A DNA stretch of 64,000 bases from Tritrichomonas musculus (taxonomy: Eukaryota; Parabasalia; Tritrichomonadida; Tritrichomonadidae). The position numbers and the translations under genes are program-made. Each line of letters starts with the position of its first letter. Position 1 is the first letter of the stretch. Positions 19,604 through 28,245 of this stretch are shown here, in pieces. The notes under the pieces were generated by a model that made no database searches, was not told the DNA's origin, and saw nothing but the letters and a program-made list of their open reading frames with translations. Where the stretch lies: NCBI GenBank assembly GCA_039105265.1, contig JAPFFF010000009.1, forward strand, positions 1,860,001 to 1,924,000, read 5' to 3'.

Positions 19604-22600
19604 TTAACTGCTCAGAGCATCAACAACAGATTCAATCTTAAAATCATCATTGCCACATGTTTCTTTAACAAAATTTTCAAAATTTGGGATAGAATGAGCG
19701 AATTGCTTTAAAATATTTTGCATATTTGTCACATTTTCAGGTGAAACGCAGTAGTCTTCAAGTTGATCGATTGGGTCAGAGAACAAACGAATAGGAACTG
19801 CTGCAAAAAATGGTAAATTTTGTTTTTGGATTGATAATGCACCTGCTCTCTGAAATAGCCAAAAGAAGAATGATATATGATCATTATTTTCTTCAACTTC
19901 AAGTTGAGCTGGCATTTTATTCAAAGCAATTTGGAGGAAATCATTGATTGGGAAATTTTCTTTTAATATATTCATTGCTATCATAGCGAGAGCACTTTCA
20001 GCGTTGTCTTGAATACTTTGTAATAATTCCGTTGGTGTTTCTTCATTAATCACTAATTGATTCTTAATTAAAACGAGAAGTTCCTCTAAATTTCCTTGAA
20101 TAATATTTGGAGATTTAATTGCCAATTGCTTGATACAGCCAAAGCCAATGGCACTTTTTCTCTTTTCAATTGCATCTTTAGCAAGGATAAACGTATTTCT
20201 TTTGATTTCATCATCAGTTGCTTCACTGGCCCAATAAACAAGATCACCGAAAAACTGGAGAACTAAATCACGCATGTCAGTACTTTTATCAGAAATATGG
20301 CCATTGAAAATTGGAATAAGATTTGAAACAACTTTAATGCAATCATTTTTCATTGCAGCAATGATTTCTCGAACAACTCGCATTGCAGGTGTATGAAGTT
20401 CTTCAATATACTTGTTCTTATCTTGTTGATATAACATTTCACCTTTGAAAACAGCTTGAACAGATCCTAAAATTGATCCCAAATAATTATAACAACTTAA
20501 GATTCCCAAAACTTCATCAGAAGCAATTATATCTGATATTGCGGTAAATGCAGCGCCAGCAGCATCTGTTCCTGATTCTGATGCGGCAATCTGAGAAAGA
20601 AGAGAAACGATATTAGAAACAATTGGCTGAGTTTGTTCATTGAAGCCAATCTTTTGAATTGCTTCAAATAAATTCGCACATCCTTGAGCACAATTAAATG
20701 CAATATCAGGATCGCCCACATTGAATTGATTCTGAATGGCATCAAAGAGACGTTGCATATTGCTTTGAATTAAGTTTGGATATGCTGACAATGCATATGA
20801 AGCAACAAGAATTGATGATCCGACAACTCTGATGATTGGTTCAATTATTGAATCATAATCAACACCTTCTGTCTCTTCGCCCAAGAAAACTTCATCTTCG
20901 TTCTCACCTCTGATTTTAATTTCTTTTGAAGCAAATTCAATAAGCTTTGGAAAAACTGTTTGAATTGATTCTTTTAACTCTTGTTGTTCACTATAATTTC
21001 GAAGTAAATGTCCATATGCTCTGATTGATTCATATAAAATAGCTTGGTCATTTGATTGTAAATTTTGGATAATTAGTTGGTGAAACTGTGGGACCAATGG
21101 TGCGAATAATTTAGTTGAAGATTCCATCAAAAATGACAAAATTGAAATTGCTCTACCTTTTAGTAGATCTAATTGATTGTTTGAGGAGAGGACTTGTATA
21201 CATAAATTAACTATTTGTTGGAAGAAATGTCTTGCTTGTTTAGGAGAATGTTGAACTAATGAATATAAACAATTGAAAATTGAAAATTGTAATGAACTAT
21301 CAGCTACTTGCAAAAGATTGAACAAAGTTTCAAATATATAAGAAAATGCGTTTCCAATATCATCTGCTGCTTTGACAATATTATCTATAGAATTAACATA
21401 TTCTGCGTTTGGGCTTTGAGACAATTTTGCCAACAATGTTTGTATTAAATCTCCAGATATGGATTTTATTTGTTTCTTTTGCGATATTGCAAGTTCACCA
21501 ATTGCCTTTGCTGCTGCTTCATTTGTGCATTCAGCTGGATCATTTAATCCTTGTATAAATAATTGTTTAAGATCAATAATTTTAGATTGATAAAAATCAC
21601 ATCCTTCAGTTAACGAATATAGAAGGGCGCAAATAGATGCGAAACGCCCTTCTAAGCTTTGGGTCATAGGAATAATAATATTCCACATAATTTCCAAAGC
21701 TTCTGGATAGGAAGAAAATTCTGTACTGATTGATGAAAATACTGTATGTTCGCTCATGTCATATGATAATTCATTTGGATCAAATATAGATTGTGCATAT
21801 TGGAAATAAACATGTAAAATCATTTGAATTTGATTTGGGTCTTCCATAATCTTATCAATGGAATCCATAATAAGTATATCAGATAAAGACTGGATTCGGG
21901 AACGGAAATTTGGTACAATTGCCTGGTTGCTTAATAATTTAAAGCATACTTCTAGTATTTGATTTGTATTTATACCTTCAGGTTCTTGATCTAAAAGATA
22001 TGTCAGTCCTTTTATTAGATCATCTAAATTTGTATCATATTCTTGATTATTTGAAGTTGTCAAATTAATAAGAAGTTGCGTTCCGCATTCCACATATCTG
22101 GTTAAAAGTTGAGAACCTTCTTCTGTTGGAATAAGATTGGCAATAAGAATGCCATGTAAAACTGCAGCAAGTTTAGTATCATCTGAACCTGAATTAAGAC
22201 CAGCCTCAATTAAAGGGATGCTAATCGGAGTTAATGTCATAACATTGTCTTCTTGGTGATTCACTAACATAGTCAAGAGATATAATGATGCTTCAATTCC
22301 AATATCGTTTAAATTTTGCTGTTGTTGGACTATGAAATTGGCAACAGTTTGCGTATAATTTTCTTTCAGTCCAATTTGAACATATTTTCTAATGTATCGG
22401 CGTACGTATTTTGAATCAGGCAATATTAAAAGAGGTAGATATGAATTAAAAATTTGTTCTTGAAGTTCAGTAGGGCATTTTAGAAAATACTTTCCAAATA
22501 GAATACCAAAATGAACAACACCATGTTTTTTATAAACTTCATCAATTCCTTCAGTCGATACATATTGTATTAGAACCTGAATAAATGCTGGATCTGAATA

Positions 22601-22699
22601 AAATTGATTTAATGTTTTTTCTGCATCAGCAAGGTGTTGACCAGTGGGATCCCTAAATCCATCAAAGCATTGGGTGAGAGTTTGAAAAATATCACTCAT
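19604..22699 (-). CDS. importin-beta family karyopherin (Kap123/importin-4/5-like)
   Basis: 1031 aa, ATG start. All-helical HEAT-repeat protein throughout, of the size of importin-4/5 and Kap123 (~1050-1110 aa). The N-terminus (FQTLTQCFDGFRDPTGQHLADAEKTLNQFYSDPAFIQVL) has the importin pattern of an added first helix pair. An acidic stretch at ~600-620 (GENEDEVFLGEETEGVDYD) matches the acidic loop near the middle repeats in importin-5-type proteins. Expected role: Ran-dependent nuclear import, including of ribosomal proteins and histones. It is divergent from the next gene, with a 122-bp intergenic region holding a perfect 20-bp palindrome. Subfamily choice is inference. Confidence 0.85.
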   Translation of the reverse strand: MSDIFQTLTQCFDGFRDPTGQHLADAEKTLNQFYSDPAFIQVLIQYVSTEGIDEVYKKHGVVHFGILFGKYFLKCPTELQEQIFNSYLPLLILPDSKYVRRYIRKYVQIGLKENYTQTVANFIVQQQQNLNDIGIEASLYLLTMLVNHQEDNVMTLTPISIPLIEAGLNSGSDDTKLAAVLHGILIANLIPTEEGSQLLTRYVECGTQLLINLTTSNNQEYDTNLDDLIKGLTYLLDQEPEGINTNQILEVCFKLLSNQAIVPNFRSRIQSLSDILIMDSIDKIMEDPNQIQMILHVYFQYAQSIFDPNELSYDMSEHTVFSSISTEFSSYPEALEIMWNIIIPMTQSLEGRFASICALLYSLTEGCDFYQSKIIDLKQLFIQGLNDPAECTNEAAAKAIGELAISQKKQIKSISGDLIQTLLAKLSQSPNAEYVNSIDNIVKAADDIGNAFSYIFETLFNLLQVADSSLQFSIFNCLYSLVQHSPKQARHFFQQIVNLCIQVLSSNNQLDLLKGRAISILSFLMESSTKLFAPLVPQFHQLIIQNLQSNDQAILYESIRAYGHLLRNYSEQQELKESIQTVFPKLIEFASKEIKIRGENEDEVFLGEETEGVDYDSIIEPIIRVVGSSILVASYALSAYPNLIQSNMQRLFDAIQNQFNVGDPDIAFNCAQGCANLFEAIQKIGFNEQTQPIVSNIVSLLSQIAASESGTDAAGAAFTAISDIIASDEVLGILSCYNYLGSILGSVQAVFKGEMLYQQDKNKYIEELHTPAMRVVREIIAAMKNDCIKVVSNLIPIFNGHISDKSTDMRDLVLQFFGDLVYWASEATDDEIKRNTFILAKDAIEKRKSAIGFGCIKQLAIKSPNIIQGNLEELLVLIKNQLVINEETPTELLQSIQDNAESALAMIAMNILKENFPINDFLQIALNKMPAQLEVEENNDHISFFFWLFQRAGALSIQKQNLPFFAAVPIRLFSDPIDQLEDYCVSPENVTNMQNILKQFAHSIPNFENFVKETCGNDDFKIESVVDALSS

Positions 22700-22749
22700 T
22701 TTTTAAAAAAATTTTAATATTTTTTTGTCTAAAGATTTTTATAATCTTG

Positions 22750-22769
22750 AGCTAAACGTACGTTTAGCT
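22750..22769. promoter_or_regulatory. perfect 20-bp palindrome in a divergent promoter
   Basis: AGCTAAACGT is followed directly by its exact reverse complement, in the 122-bp space between the divergent importin and coiled-coil genes. A symmetric, comparatively GC-rich site in such a position suggests a dimeric transcription-factor site. No known factor is assigned. Confidence 0.5.
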
Positions 22770-22821
22770 GATAATTGAATTTTATTCTTTTCAGTTTACA
22801 AAAACAAAGTTATCAATATTC

Positions 22822-23598
22822 ATGAATATTGAAGAAAGAGCTTTAAACCTTATTAACAATGCAATGCAAAGGATTCAGCCATCGATAAAAAATTCAGATG
22901 CCTTATTAATTCTTCATCAAGTTTCTAACGAACAAAATTTATTACGTAAAATTTCAAATTTAATACACCTTCTCGTTATATGCAATCAAAAGCAACTTTT
23001 TCTTTCAAATGAATTATTCGAAATTGTAAAAAAAAAGTATCCTCAAGCGCCATCTGATCCAATTTCGTTATCAAAATGGCTCATTTCTTTTTTAAATTAT
23101 CAAGAAAATGAAATTCAAAATTTTAAAAATCGTCTTATTCAAATCGAACTTATTATTAAAAAAGTTTCAATTAAAATTAGTAATAATAGTAATAATTCTC
23201 TCAATGATCAAATACGAATTTTAAAGCAAAAAATTATAGCTTTAAATGATGAAAAAAAACTAATTGCAGAAAATAATAATTCAATGATTAACGATTTAGA
23301 AATCCAATTAAAAGAGTACAAAGAAAAGTTTAATCAAAATCAAATGGATCAAACTGAAGAGTGCAAAGAAATCAAAAAGAAAATGCAATTCCAAATCGAT
23401 TCACTTAATGAAAAATGCTTGCTAATGAGAAACGATTTAAATTACGCTTTAAAACAAAAATTTGAATTTGAAAATAAAAATTTAGAATTGCATGATGAAT
23501 TAAAAAGAAAGAATGCTGAAATTCTCAGTCTTCAAGCTATTATTAGAGACTTGAATGCTTCTAATACAATACCAAGCTCTGTTTACAAATACTCTTAA
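22822..23598 (+). CDS. coiled-coil protein, function unknown
   Basis: 258 aa, ATG start. Residues ~1-95 form a compact helical, hydrophobic-patterned domain (ALLILHQVSNEQNLLRKISNLIHLLVICNQ) that includes a proline-containing turn (YPQAPSDPISLSKW). From ~100 to 250 it is a continuous coiled coil with Lys/Glu/Gln/Asn heptads. No membrane segment or signal. I do not recognise the family; centrosomal or flagellar coiled-coil proteins have this layout, but so do many others. It shares a short divergent promoter with the importin gene. Confidence 0.7.
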   Translation: MNIEERALNLINNAMQRIQPSIKNSDALLILHQVSNEQNLLRKISNLIHLLVICNQKQLFLSNELFEIVKKKYPQAPSDPISLSKWLISFLNYQENEIQNFKNRLIQIELIIKKVSIKISNNSNNSLNDQIRILKQKIIALNDEKKLIAENNNSMINDLEIQLKEYKEKFNQNQMDQTEECKEIKKKMQFQIDSLNEKCLLMRNDLNYALKQKFEFENKNLELHDELKRKNAEILSLQAIIRDLNASNTIPSSVYKYS

Positions 23599-23700
23599 TC
23601 AATAGTGAGATAACAAAATAATTCAATAATCAAAACCTACGTATTTCTAAATGAAAATAAAATTTTATATACTTGTGATACCAAGGTTTGAAGATTGAAA

Positions 23701-24711
23701 TCATGGATATTCTCTCGGGGTTTTGTCTAATTCTTGTAATTGCTGCTCTAACTTATTTAAATAAGATATAAGCCTTTTAGACCCAGGGCCAGCAGCATAC
23801 AAAGTAGAACCAATTTTCTCAGCATTTACCATCTCAGTTAATGACCTAATTTGTGCTTCTAACTGTTGATTTTCTTCTTCTAATTTTTGTATTAAATTTC
23901 TTCTTGCAACATCATCCCCATTGTCTTGAATTTCAGGAATATTTTCAATACTTTCTTTATTAACTTCATTATATTCATTTGTGTTAGTAAATATGCTTTT
24001 GTTATTGTTATTTATTTGATTTGATTTTTGGTATGCTCCAACTATTTCTTCAGGTTCACAATTTGATAAGGCAGCAACAATTCTACGTCTATCAGCATCA
24101 CAAAATTCAGAAGAGCCAACTTCAAATGACTGAATTCCATTTTCTTTGTCCATTCTTCTTCTAATAAATCGTAAGATATCTTCAATGCAAGCTCCATTAA
24201 TATCGCAGCTGATAATTGTAATGTGCTTAATGTTGTTTGGATTTAGCCCATTTAATAACGCACGAATTTTTTCATTGCCTAATGGTATATGAAAAAGAAC
24301 CAGCGATTTGATTGATTTAGAAGAACTGATTATTGTTGCTAGTCTTTCAATATGTTCTCTCCTAAAAAGTATGTATGAGAGCCTTATTTCTTGCAAGGTA
24401 TTACTTCGTGGGGCAACAAAAGATAATAATTCAATAATATTTCTTGCATAATGACTTTTTTTGTATGCAATGGACGATTCAATATAGCTAGGTAGAGGGC
24501 TAGTATATTGTGTATCCCGTTTTCTTGTTTCTTCATATTTAGATAGTTGACTGCAATTAAAGCCAAGAGATGTAACATTGTTGATTGCAAAACGTTGAAG
24601 CTTTCGAAATAATGGCTCATAAAAATTTGCATCAATAGTAGATAGGTCAAAATTATAACTAAAGTCTGGTCCTTTTTGTGATAATTGTTTAAGAGCTTCT
24701 TCTGAGAGCAT
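23701..24711 (-). CDS. leucine-rich repeat / coiled-coil protein, CEP78-like
   Basis: 336 aa, ATG start. An RNI-type LRR region at ~70-205 (LQEIRLSYILFRREHIERLA, then IKSLVLFHIPLGNEKIRALLNGL, then IKHITIISCDINGACIEDILRFI) has the repeat phase of the centriolar protein CEP78, as does the preceding SSIAYKKSHYARNIIELLSF helix. An acidic, Asn-rich linker (~225-260) leads to a C-terminal coiled coil (~268-330). In animals CEP78 acts at the distal mother centriole. The protein is shorter than animal CEP78. Alternatively it is a general RNI-LRR cytoskeletal protein. Confidence 0.6.
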   Translation of the reverse strand: MLSEEALKQLSQKGPDFSYNFDLSTIDANFYEPLFRKLQRFAINNVTSLGFNCSQLSKYEETRKRDTQYTSPLPSYIESSIAYKKSHYARNIIELLSFVAPRSNTLQEIRLSYILFRREHIERLATIISSSKSIKSLVLFHIPLGNEKIRALLNGLNPNNIKHITIISCDINGACIEDILRFIRRRMDKENGIQSFEVGSSEFCDADRRRIVAALSNCEPEEIVGAYQKSNQINNNNKSIFTNTNEYNEVNKESIENIPEIQDNGDDVARRNLIQKLEEENQQLEAQIRSLTEMVNAEKIGSTLYAAGPGSKRLISYLNKLEQQLQELDKTPREYP

Positions 24712-24970
24712 TAATTTTAAACGTTCTCATTTTACAAAAAATAAAAAAATTTAATTTTTCACGATTGAACAAAATAAATTATAGTTTTACCTTCAAACAT
24801 GCTATTAAAAAGATGGGCGGACTAATGATATTATCATTAATTCAAAAAAACTAATAAAAAATATTGGATTTGATAATAGTTAAATATCTAAATATTTATG
24901 TTATATTTTTAAAACATATTGTTATAAAATATAATCCTTGAAAGATTTTTCCTGAAACAAAAAAAAAAAA

Positions 24971-25579
24971 TTATTTTTTGCAAATACCTTTTTGTGGTAT
25001 GACATCAATAGGAACTGGATTGGGCGCCGGTTCAGATTTATTACTATATGAGGAATTTTTCAAGAAATCTACTGCTGCAGATGAAAGTAAAGTAGTAAGA
25101 TTTTGTCCTGTCTTAGCAGAAACTTCGCAATATTTAATTTTTTTATCACATTTAAGAGTATCAATGAATCTCCTTGCCGTGTCATAATTTACTTGTCTTA
25201 AATTTTGTTCTTCGGCTAGATCTCTTTTACAGCCAACCATATATATTATATTATCAGCATTTTCCTCTTGTGCTATTTGTAACCAATATTGTAAATTAAC
25301 CATTGTTGATTCTTTTGTTAAATCAAAGACAAGAAATGTGATATCAGCATTTCTGATACATTGGGGAGTTAACGCTTGGTACATTTCTTGTCCTGCTGTA
25401 TCCCAAAAATTAAATTTAATGTTAACGCCTTCAATTTTCTTTTCAATAATCGATTCTCCACAAGATACAGTATTAGAATAATGTTGGAATGGATTGCCTT
25501 TTAAATTTTCTATAATACAAGTCTTCCCAACTTCTGCATCACCGATAAGAACAACTTTTGCTTTTAATTCTTCGTTCAT
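24971..25579 (-). CDS. Rab-like small GTPase with atypical G4 and C-terminus
   Basis: 202 aa, ATG start. G1 is GDAEVGKT (13-20), G3 is WDTAGQE (59-65), and SAK is present. The G4 motif reads CKRD (117-120), with Cys in place of the Asn of NKxD. The C-terminus ends GICKK: a single Cys followed by two Lys, which is neither CC, CXC nor CAAX, so standard prenylation looks unlikely. Trichomonads have a very large Rab repertoire with many divergent members. Role in vesicle traffic is inferred from the family only. The 3' UTR is AT-rich and the next gene begins over 250 bp away. Confidence 0.85.
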   Translation of the reverse strand: MNEELKAKVVLIGDAEVGKTCIIENLKGNPFQHYSNTVSCGESIIEKKIEGVNIKFNFWDTAGQEMYQALTPQCIRNADITFLVFDLTKESTMVNLQYWLQIAQEENADNIIYMVGCKRDLAEEQNLRQVNYDTARRFIDTLKCDKKIKYCEVSAKTGQNLTTLLSSAAVDFLKNSSYSNKSEPAPNPVPIDVIPQKGICKK

Positions 25580-26044
25580 TTCTAAAAAAAATAATTAATT
25601 AATTATTAATGCACGTTATTTTCAAATCTTGGTAACAAAATTCTAAGAATTTATTGAATGTGTGGCAAATCATTTGTGTAATGCTCTCACAAAAGTTAAT
25701 TCTTCATTTTTTCCTCCTTCTCTCCTCCATTAGCACCTCAAATGATGAAATTTAAAGTCAATTAAAATTGTCTCTATAAGTTTTGAAAATTTCGCATATA
25801 AATTAATTTATAAATTTCAAATATATATTGAAATAACGATATGAAATAATAATAAATTCATCCTTTTCCTATGCATTCAACTATTTGCAACAAAGGTTTG
25901 TTTGAAAACGATAAATATGTTTTAAAAAATATCTCTAAAGAATTCTCATAAATGATCAAAATGGTTATTAAAAAGTTATATTATATAATTTAATATACAA
26001 ATTAACATACATAACAAAATAAAACGGGAAAATATAATAATAAA
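25580..26044. other. spacer, no gene seen
   Basis: 465 bp between two minus-strand genes. It includes a pyrimidine-rich patch (TTTTTCCTCCTTCTCTCCTCC, around 25708-25730) in the upstream region of the Rab gene. No RNA gene or repeat is recognised. Confidence 0.5.
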
Positions 26045-27565
26045 TTAATCGCTATTAGCTTCTTCTAGAAGCTTAGAATCGTCTTTTATAATATCATTAT
26101 CATTGTTATTAAATTGAACAGTTTCGCTGTATAACAATTTAGTTGGTAATGATCCACTTTTACTGACAATTCTTTGATGTGGGCTCTTTTTCTGATCAAC
26201 AGATTTGGAAAATGAATTGTAGTCTGATGGAACATGAATAAAAGGAAAATTAGATTTTCTATTATGTGCGATTGAAGCAGGATTAACATGACAATGAATT
26301 TTTAAACTATGAAAGTCGCGTTGTGATTTATTAGCATTTATTGCTTTATTCTTTGTTTTATCTTTATTTGTTTTGGTAGTATTTCCTTTGAACACCAATT
26401 TTGGATGTCGCATTGAAAAATAAATTGATTTTTTAGATCCGACTGTTTTAAATGGATGGACTTTATAGTATATTGAATCATTTTTATTAAGTCGTGGAAG
26501 TGGAGGAAACATAAAATATTGAACAGAATCATCACTTTGTATAAGTTGAAGAATTCCACTGTGATTACTATTGTCAAAACTGTATGATGAAGCTGAAAAA
26601 ACAGTTATGCACTTTTTATTGAATTGTTCATATATCCCATTCTTAACGCATTGATGCGCTCGAACAATTCTCTGAAGTGAATTCATAGTTAAGAAATCAT
26701 TAGTTGCATTTCCGTCAAATAAAAAGCCGCGCCCGCGATGATTTGAACGAAAAGAAATTAAAATATTTGTTGATGGATCGCTCCAAACAAAGTCTGAAAA
26801 GAGTATATTTTCTTCGTAAGTCGTGATAGGGCGTTTAATGCATGTTTGAATAAAATCTATCTTTTCTAAAAGCGGACTCAAACCTCCATGTATGCAAAAG
26901 CTGGTATTATTAACAACTGCACATACTGGTAAATATGAAAATGCATCTATAAAGGCATCATAAAGTTTTTTAGTATATCTATAGCAATTTGTATTTTTAT
27001 AATTTGAAATATTTTCATCATTTTTAGAATTTTCTGAATTATTTGAAATAGTTTCATCATCTGAAGATAGATTTGTCTCATTTATTCCACTATTTACAAT
27101 TTTATGGTGATAATAATTTAAAATTTCCTTTTTGAAACCATACTGACTGCATAAGGAATCAAATTCATGGTTTCCTCTGATAAGAAAAAAGGTATTAGGT
27201 CGATATATTTTCATTGCAAAAAGTATCGAAATACACTCCAATGAAAATTGACCTCGGTCTACATAATCTCCAAGAAATAAAACCTTTGATTGCTTTTTGT
27301 CGATAAATTTAAGAATTCTCAATAAATCATGAAAACTGCCATGAATATCACCAACTACCATTACATCTCCTTCTATTCTTAATATGTTATCTTCGCTTTT
27401 GAATATTTCTTGTGCTTCAGAACATAAATCGATTAAAAGGTCCTCGTCAAAAGAGGGAATGGGAATTCCATTCTTCATTTGATTGCCAACATTAAAAAGT
27501 TCATCTAGAGGAAGTTCTTTGATAAATGAATATGCTGATAATATGTATGATGATAGCTCACTCAT
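26045..27565 (-). CDS. PPP-family serine/threonine protein phosphatase
   Basis: 506 aa, ATG start. Metal and catalytic signatures are in order: GDIHG (~72), GDYVDRGQ (~98), RGNHE (~130), CIHGGLSP (~220) and a final SASSY block replacing the usual SAPNY. A 35-45-residue Asn/Ser/Glu-rich insertion sits at ~152-195 between RGNHE and the HGG motif, where PP1/PP2A have none. After the catalytic core (~345) comes a ~160-residue basic, Ser/Lys/His-rich extension that could be a targeting region. Broadly PP1-like in core pattern. Ordered metal ligands suggest an active enzyme; substrates are unknown. Confidence 0.9.
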   Translation of the reverse strand: MSELSSYILSAYSFIKELPLDELFNVGNQMKNGIPIPSFDEDLLIDLCSEAQEIFKSEDNILRIEGDVMVVGDIHGSFHDLLRILKFIDKKQSKVLFLGDYVDRGQFSLECISILFAMKIYRPNTFFLIRGNHEFDSLCSQYGFKKEILNYYHHKIVNSGINETNLSSDDETISNNSENSKNDENISNYKNTNCYRYTKKLYDAFIDAFSYLPVCAVVNNTSFCIHGGLSPLLEKIDFIQTCIKRPITTYEENILFSDFVWSDPSTNILISFRSNHRGRGFLFDGNATNDFLTMNSLQRIVRAHQCVKNGIYEQFNKKCITVFSASSYSFDNSNHSGILQLIQSDDSVQYFMFPPLPRLNKNDSIYYKVHPFKTVGSKKSIYFSMRHPKLVFKGNTTKTNKDKTKNKAINANKSQRDFHSLKIHCHVNPASIAHNRKSNFPFIHVPSDYNSFSKSVDQKKSPHQRIVSKSGSLPTKLLYSETVQFNNNDNDIIKDDSKLLEEANSD

Positions 27566-28116
27566 TTTAAAATCTATTAAATCATTGAAAAAATTAATTC
27601 AATTAAAAAATTCTGTATGAAAACATTTTACAAATTTTTTTTAAAAAAAGACTAAAGATCATACATATTTAAATAATACTAATATAATGATTATTGCCAA
27701 AAAAAAAGTTTAGCACGTAATAAACAAATTTATTCAATTTTTAATCGTCTAATACATTTTTTTCATTAAAATCATTCAAAATCAATAAACGATCAATATT
27801 CAATAATGTGATCACATAATTTGCAATAGTTAAGCGATATTTATAAAAATTTTTAAAGAAATCTTTGTTACAACGCTTTATATGTATGTGAGCAATCTTA
27901 TTATCTCTTTATCTTCATTCGATTTAATAATAACTGTAATTAGTTTTTTATTTAAGCATTAGTAAAGGTGATTTTACGAGCATCTCATCAATATATATTA
28001 TTTCATGTCTAGTTCATTTTATATATACTCTCTATCAACTTGTTAATACCAAAATTATTATTCAAATTTTAATTTAATTACTTCAAAAGTCAAATTATTA
28101 TTAAAATTATTGCTGT
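27566..28116. other. divergent spacer, no gene seen
   Basis: 550 bp between the divergent phosphatase and CFAP74-like genes. It is AT-rich and presumably carries both promoters. No RNA gene, tandem repeat or strong palindrome is seen. Confidence 0.5.
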
Positions 28117-28245
28117 ATGGTTATTTTACATTGTATTGAAATTAAAAAGCATGTAATGAATGATAGTTTTTGTAATTTTTTTAAAAGTAACCATATTATT
28201 TTGAATATTGAGTCCGTTATTTTTTTAGTATTTCAGAAAGAAAGA

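Noticed and set aside
28117-28245. 43-codon N-terminal extension of the CFAP74-like protein
   Set aside because: Its composition resembles spacer and it precedes the point where family similarity begins. The ATG at 28246 is preferred, though a transcript map could overturn this.
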